The notes under the pieces: generated by a model
Told to the model about the DNA's origin: nothing
What the model saw: the letters and a program-made list of their open reading frames with translations, nothing else
The model's database searches: none
Shown: positions 61,306 through 64,000 of the stretch, in pieces
Numbering within the stretch: position 1 is the first letter of the stretch
Layout: the number at the start of each line of letters is the position of its first letter
NCBI RefSeq assembly: GCF_026262505.1
Contig: NC_067206.1
Location: 19,613,319 to 19,677,318 of the forward strand
Source: Trichomonas vaginalis G3
Taxonomy: Eukaryota > Parabasalia > Trichomonadida > Trichomonadidae
Length of the DNA stretch: 64,000 bases
Direction of reading: 5' to 3'
Position numbers and translations under genes: made by a program

Positions 61306-64000
61306 ATGCCACGTAAGCTACGTAAGAATATACGTAAGAGGAAGAGAGCATTGAAACATCCAATAGTAAGACTAACACCACAACAACAGTTGCAACAACA
61401 AATGCTGAATGACCCCACTATGTTGCAACAAATGTCAAGCAATCCTATGCTTTTAAACCGAGTCATTGGTGCACAGAGTGGAGGTTTAAGAGCGGCACTT
61501 TTAGCGAAAATGGCAGGCTATGGTGGAGCTGCAGACGGAACAGCCTATAACCCTCAAAGTCAAATGAATTTGAGTTCACTCAAAAATCAAATAACAGATG
61601 TCAAAAAGTCAAACATAGACATACAGAAGCAAATAAGTGAAAACGAAAAGAAACTAGAATATGACAGACACACAAAGAAACTCAATGAGTTAAACGTAGA
61701 GAAAAAGAAGAAAGAAGAACAACTGAAAGAACTAAGTACAGAGCAATATGCGAAAAAAGTGTCAGAAAAAGCAGCAGAAGTAGCAAAAATGGAACAAGAT
61801 GTCATAAATTTGAAAAGCCATACTACTCAATATAAAGTACTGAAAGATGAAGAGATAAAACAAAAAGCCCTGAAGACATATATGGATAGCGATGAGTATA
61901 AAAAAGAAGTTGAAGCAAATGTAAAGGCAGAAAAACTTTTACAGTTGCAAAACCAAACCGTACAGTATGAAAACTTAGCACAAGAAAGTAAAAATAACGA
62001 CGCAGCCATGCAAAAGGCAATGAAAAGTGCAGAATATATAAAAGCTAACAATGACTGGTTAGATGCCCAAGCCAACGCTAAAGCAGCCCAGCTTATAGGG
62101 TCAATAAGGACAAAAATACAAGCGGATGAAGACAGTTCAAATGAAGCTTTAACAAATGCTGACTTTAAGAACGCCTTCGAAGCTCTTCATAGTAAGGTGA
62201 AACAAGTGAACGACTTCTCATCTGGAAAGAAACTGAAGTCTGAATGTTTCGACAAAGAGTTAAAAGAAGTAGCACAAAATATGACGAAAATAACAGATGC
62301 AGCAACGAGACAGGCAGTTCAAAGTGCCTATGACGCCGTTAGAGCAACTGTTGTGAAAAGTCAAGAAAAAGAGTTACAACAGACCAAAACAGACCTAGTA
62401 AATGCTTTCTTAAAAACGAAAAGTCAGGTAGGACATTACGCTGCAGATGGAACATATGTGCCAGCTGGTGGAACTTATATACCAGCTGGTGGAACTTATA
62501 TACTAGCTAGTGGAACTTATATACCACCAAACCCTCCAAGAGAAGCACCTGCACCAGGACTACCTAACACATTTACATCGTCACATGGACATAGACACAG
62601 GCATGCACCAAAACCAACACAACAACCACCTCCACAACCAACACAACAACCAGCACAACAACCACCTCCACAACCAACACAACAACCAACAGTTCAAAAC
62701 CCTGCACAACAACAACCACAAACAGAGCAAGGACATAAAAGAAGTAGAGAACAAGGAAACCAAGAATTCTTAAAAATGCTTAAAGAAGACTATGGTTACC
62801 CAGATAGTATTGACTTTAGTGACAGATATAAAGAAGCTATTAGAAAGTTCAAGGATGGAAATACTGACCCGAACCTATTTAGCTTTATGGCTCTGCACCA
62901 AAGGGGATATAATCTCAAACCTGGAAAATACAAGCTCGCTAAGGGATATGATTTAATAGCATATCATCCAAATGACATGGATGAATTTACTCCGAGATAT
63001 TTGATGTCAGAGCTAAATGACAATTTAACTCTCTTCATGAAACGCGTAAAAAATAGAGACGGAACGAAAGAAGAAAGGTTTGTGAGTCCGGATGACTTAG
63101 AAAGGGAACTTTTTAAAAACGGTCTCGGAATATATGAAATGCCACCAGATGAGGTACAAGAAACTCCACAGGAAGAAGTTCAGATACAACCAGACATGGA
63201 AGAAATAGTTCAGCAACAACAGCTAGAAGAGCCTGAAGGAAACGAACAAGTCACTCCTTTGGAAACTAACTTCACAGAACTAGATGAAGATTTGGAACAG
63301 CCGAAAAATCTTGACCCTCAACAAGAGTATGCGGAGAATATGGAATATTTCCAAGAGTCTAAAAAAAATTCGGCTGACATAGTAGAAGAATATCGAAAAA
63401 TGTTTGCCGACATACAAAAGACTCCAACACCAGATGAAAATATTCAGCATAGAATGGAAGTACTGAAAGAAAATGTACACAAATACAACAACCCTTTTTA
63501 CTTACGAGCATTTAACGTTCAATCTTCGGATGAACTCGGTGAAAATAAAAGGTTAAATTTCAAGAAAACATATAGAAATGAAACATTGTTTAAAGTTCAT
63601 TCAGAACCTAACCAAGATGGAAACAAACCTACTTTTGTTTCTGCAGACGATGGAACTACAATGAGATGGGGTCATAAAGCTAATCCGGATAGGTGGTTCA
63701 TAAACTTACAACCTCAATTCCAAGAAGTTGTAGACGCAATGGAAGTCAATGGTGAACGAGACATAGCTGGTATTTTAAGCGCGGCTTTAATGCCATTGAA
63801 AGATATGAAACATGCAGATATTTTGGACCAGTATGAAATGAACATGGCTGATGGAAATATAACACCTGACGTTCTAAAACATTTATCTCAAAGAACTACA
63901 CAGAACCATAAAGATGGTATATTTGGTGAAGAGTTTAGAAAGAAAGTTAGGGAGGGAGAAGGAAGAGAACCTATTGTACATGACCTTGCAAACGAAAGTT
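61306..64000 (+). CDS. Very long protein with coiled coils and Q/P-rich linker, probably virus-like element (partial)
   Basis: ATG 61306 (MPRKLRKNIRKRKRALKHPI) opens a frame that is uninterrupted to the right edge, at least 898 codons. It has a basic head; a Gln/Met-rich segment with GGLRAALLAKMAGYGG; a long coiled coil (about residues 100-370); a short tandem repeat of GGTYIPA type (about 385-405); and a Gln/Pro linker (about 435-480). Next is a globular domain (about 490-620: FLKMLKEDYGYPDSIDFSD, FMALHQRGYNLKPGKYKLAK), an acidic Gln-rich stretch and a second globular domain (YNNPFYLRAFNVQSSDELGE, GTTMRWGHKANPDRWFINLQ). No family is recognised. Its codon texture and the nearby GC-rich hairpin recall the Maverick rather than host genes; a large virion protein is a possibility. 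Confidence 0.6.
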   Translation, partial: MPRKLRKNIRKRKRALKHPIVRLTPQQQLQQQMLNDPTMLQQMSSNPMLLNRVIGAQSGGLRAALLAKMAGYGGAADGTAYNPQSQMNLSSLKNQITDVKKSNIDIQKQISENEKKLEYDRHTKKLNELNVEKKKKEEQLKELSTEQYAKKVSEKAAEVAKMEQDVINLKSHTTQYKVLKDEEIKQKALKTYMDSDEYKKEVEANVKAEKLLQLQNQTVQYENLAQESKNNDAAMQKAMKSAEYIKANNDWLDAQANAKAAQLIGSIRTKIQADEDSSNEALTNADFKNAFEALHSKVKQVNDFSSGKKLKSECFDKELKEVAQNMTKITDAATRQAVQSAYDAVRATVVKSQEKELQQTKTDLVNAFLKTKSQVGHYAADGTYVPAGGTYIPAGGTYILASGTYIPPNPPREAPAPGLPNTFTSSHGHRHRHAPKPTQQPPPQPTQQPAQQPPPQPTQQPTVQNPAQQQPQTEQGHKRSREQGNQEFLKMLKEDYGYPDSIDFSDRYKEAIRKFKDGNTDPNLFSFMALHQRGYNLKPGKYKLAKGYDLIAYHPNDMDEFTPRYLMSELNDNLTLFMKRVKNRDGTKEERFVSPDDLERELFKNGLGIYEMPPDEVQETPQEEVQIQPDMEEIVQQQQLEEPEGNEQVTPLETNFTELDEDLEQPKNLDPQQEYAENMEYFQESKKNSADIVEEYRKMFADIQKTPTPDENIQHRMEVLKENVHKYNNPFYLRAFNVQSSDELGENKRLNFKKTYRNETLFKVHSEPNQDGNKPTFVSADDGTTMRWGHKANPDRWFINLQPQFQEVVDAMEVNGERDIAGILSAALMPLKDMKHADILDQYEMNMADGNITPDVLKHLSQRTTQNHKDGIFGEEFRKKVREGEGREPIVHDLANES

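Overview
The window looks like nuclear DNA of a parabasalid flagellate (a trichomonad such as Trichomonas or Tritrichomonas). The reasons are intronless AT-rich genes, ankyrin proteins of the trichomonad type, KE-rich coiled-coil proteins, a fragment of the flagellar transport gene IFT144/WDR19, a mariner with D34D spacing, and a large Maverick/Polinton of the kind abundant in these genomes. The species is not resolved: clear T. vaginalis-type initiators are seen in front of few of the genes. No tRNA, rRNA or CRISPR was recognised.

Layout. (1) 1-13.9 kb is the host gene region: an LRR-like/KE-rich protein cut by the left edge, a coiled-coil protein, an ARM-like protein, a long coiled-coil protein, an ankyrin pseudogene, a multi-span membrane protein with a KEQ-rich tail, a small gene cut off by a hairpin array, a small coiled-coil protein, an IFT144 pseudogene and an ankyrin fragment. 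(2) 14-28.6 kb is a graveyard of DNA transposons (hAT, MULE-like, integrase-like, pogo-like and unknown), with hairpin arrays and a tiny relic of another Polinton. (3) 28,640-50,866 is a Maverick/Polinton with inverted terminal repeats of about 680 bp. It carries capsid, penton-like, packaging ATPase, type-B polymerase, integrase, two KilA-N genes and a phage tail-fibre-like gene, the last split by a mariner. It is recognisable end to end but decayed. (4) 50.9-60.3 kb is a second graveyard with two hAT relics and three more hairpin arrays. (5) 61.3 kb to the right edge holds a very long open frame with Q/P-rich and coiled-coil stretches, probably part of a virus-like element that continues outside the window.

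The most unusual signal is a family of tandem hairpin arrays (about 11.3, 15.0, 19.1, 21.7, 27.6, 51.3, 54.5, 56.3 and 57.5-58.5 kb). In the best-preserved arrays, long stems of about 26 bp alternate with shorter stems, joined by linkers of a few bases, at a fixed period of 125, 120 or 111 bp. Stem sequences differ between units and arrays, yet each stem stays self-complementary, and several mismatches are G:U-compatible. I know of no named element with this architecture.
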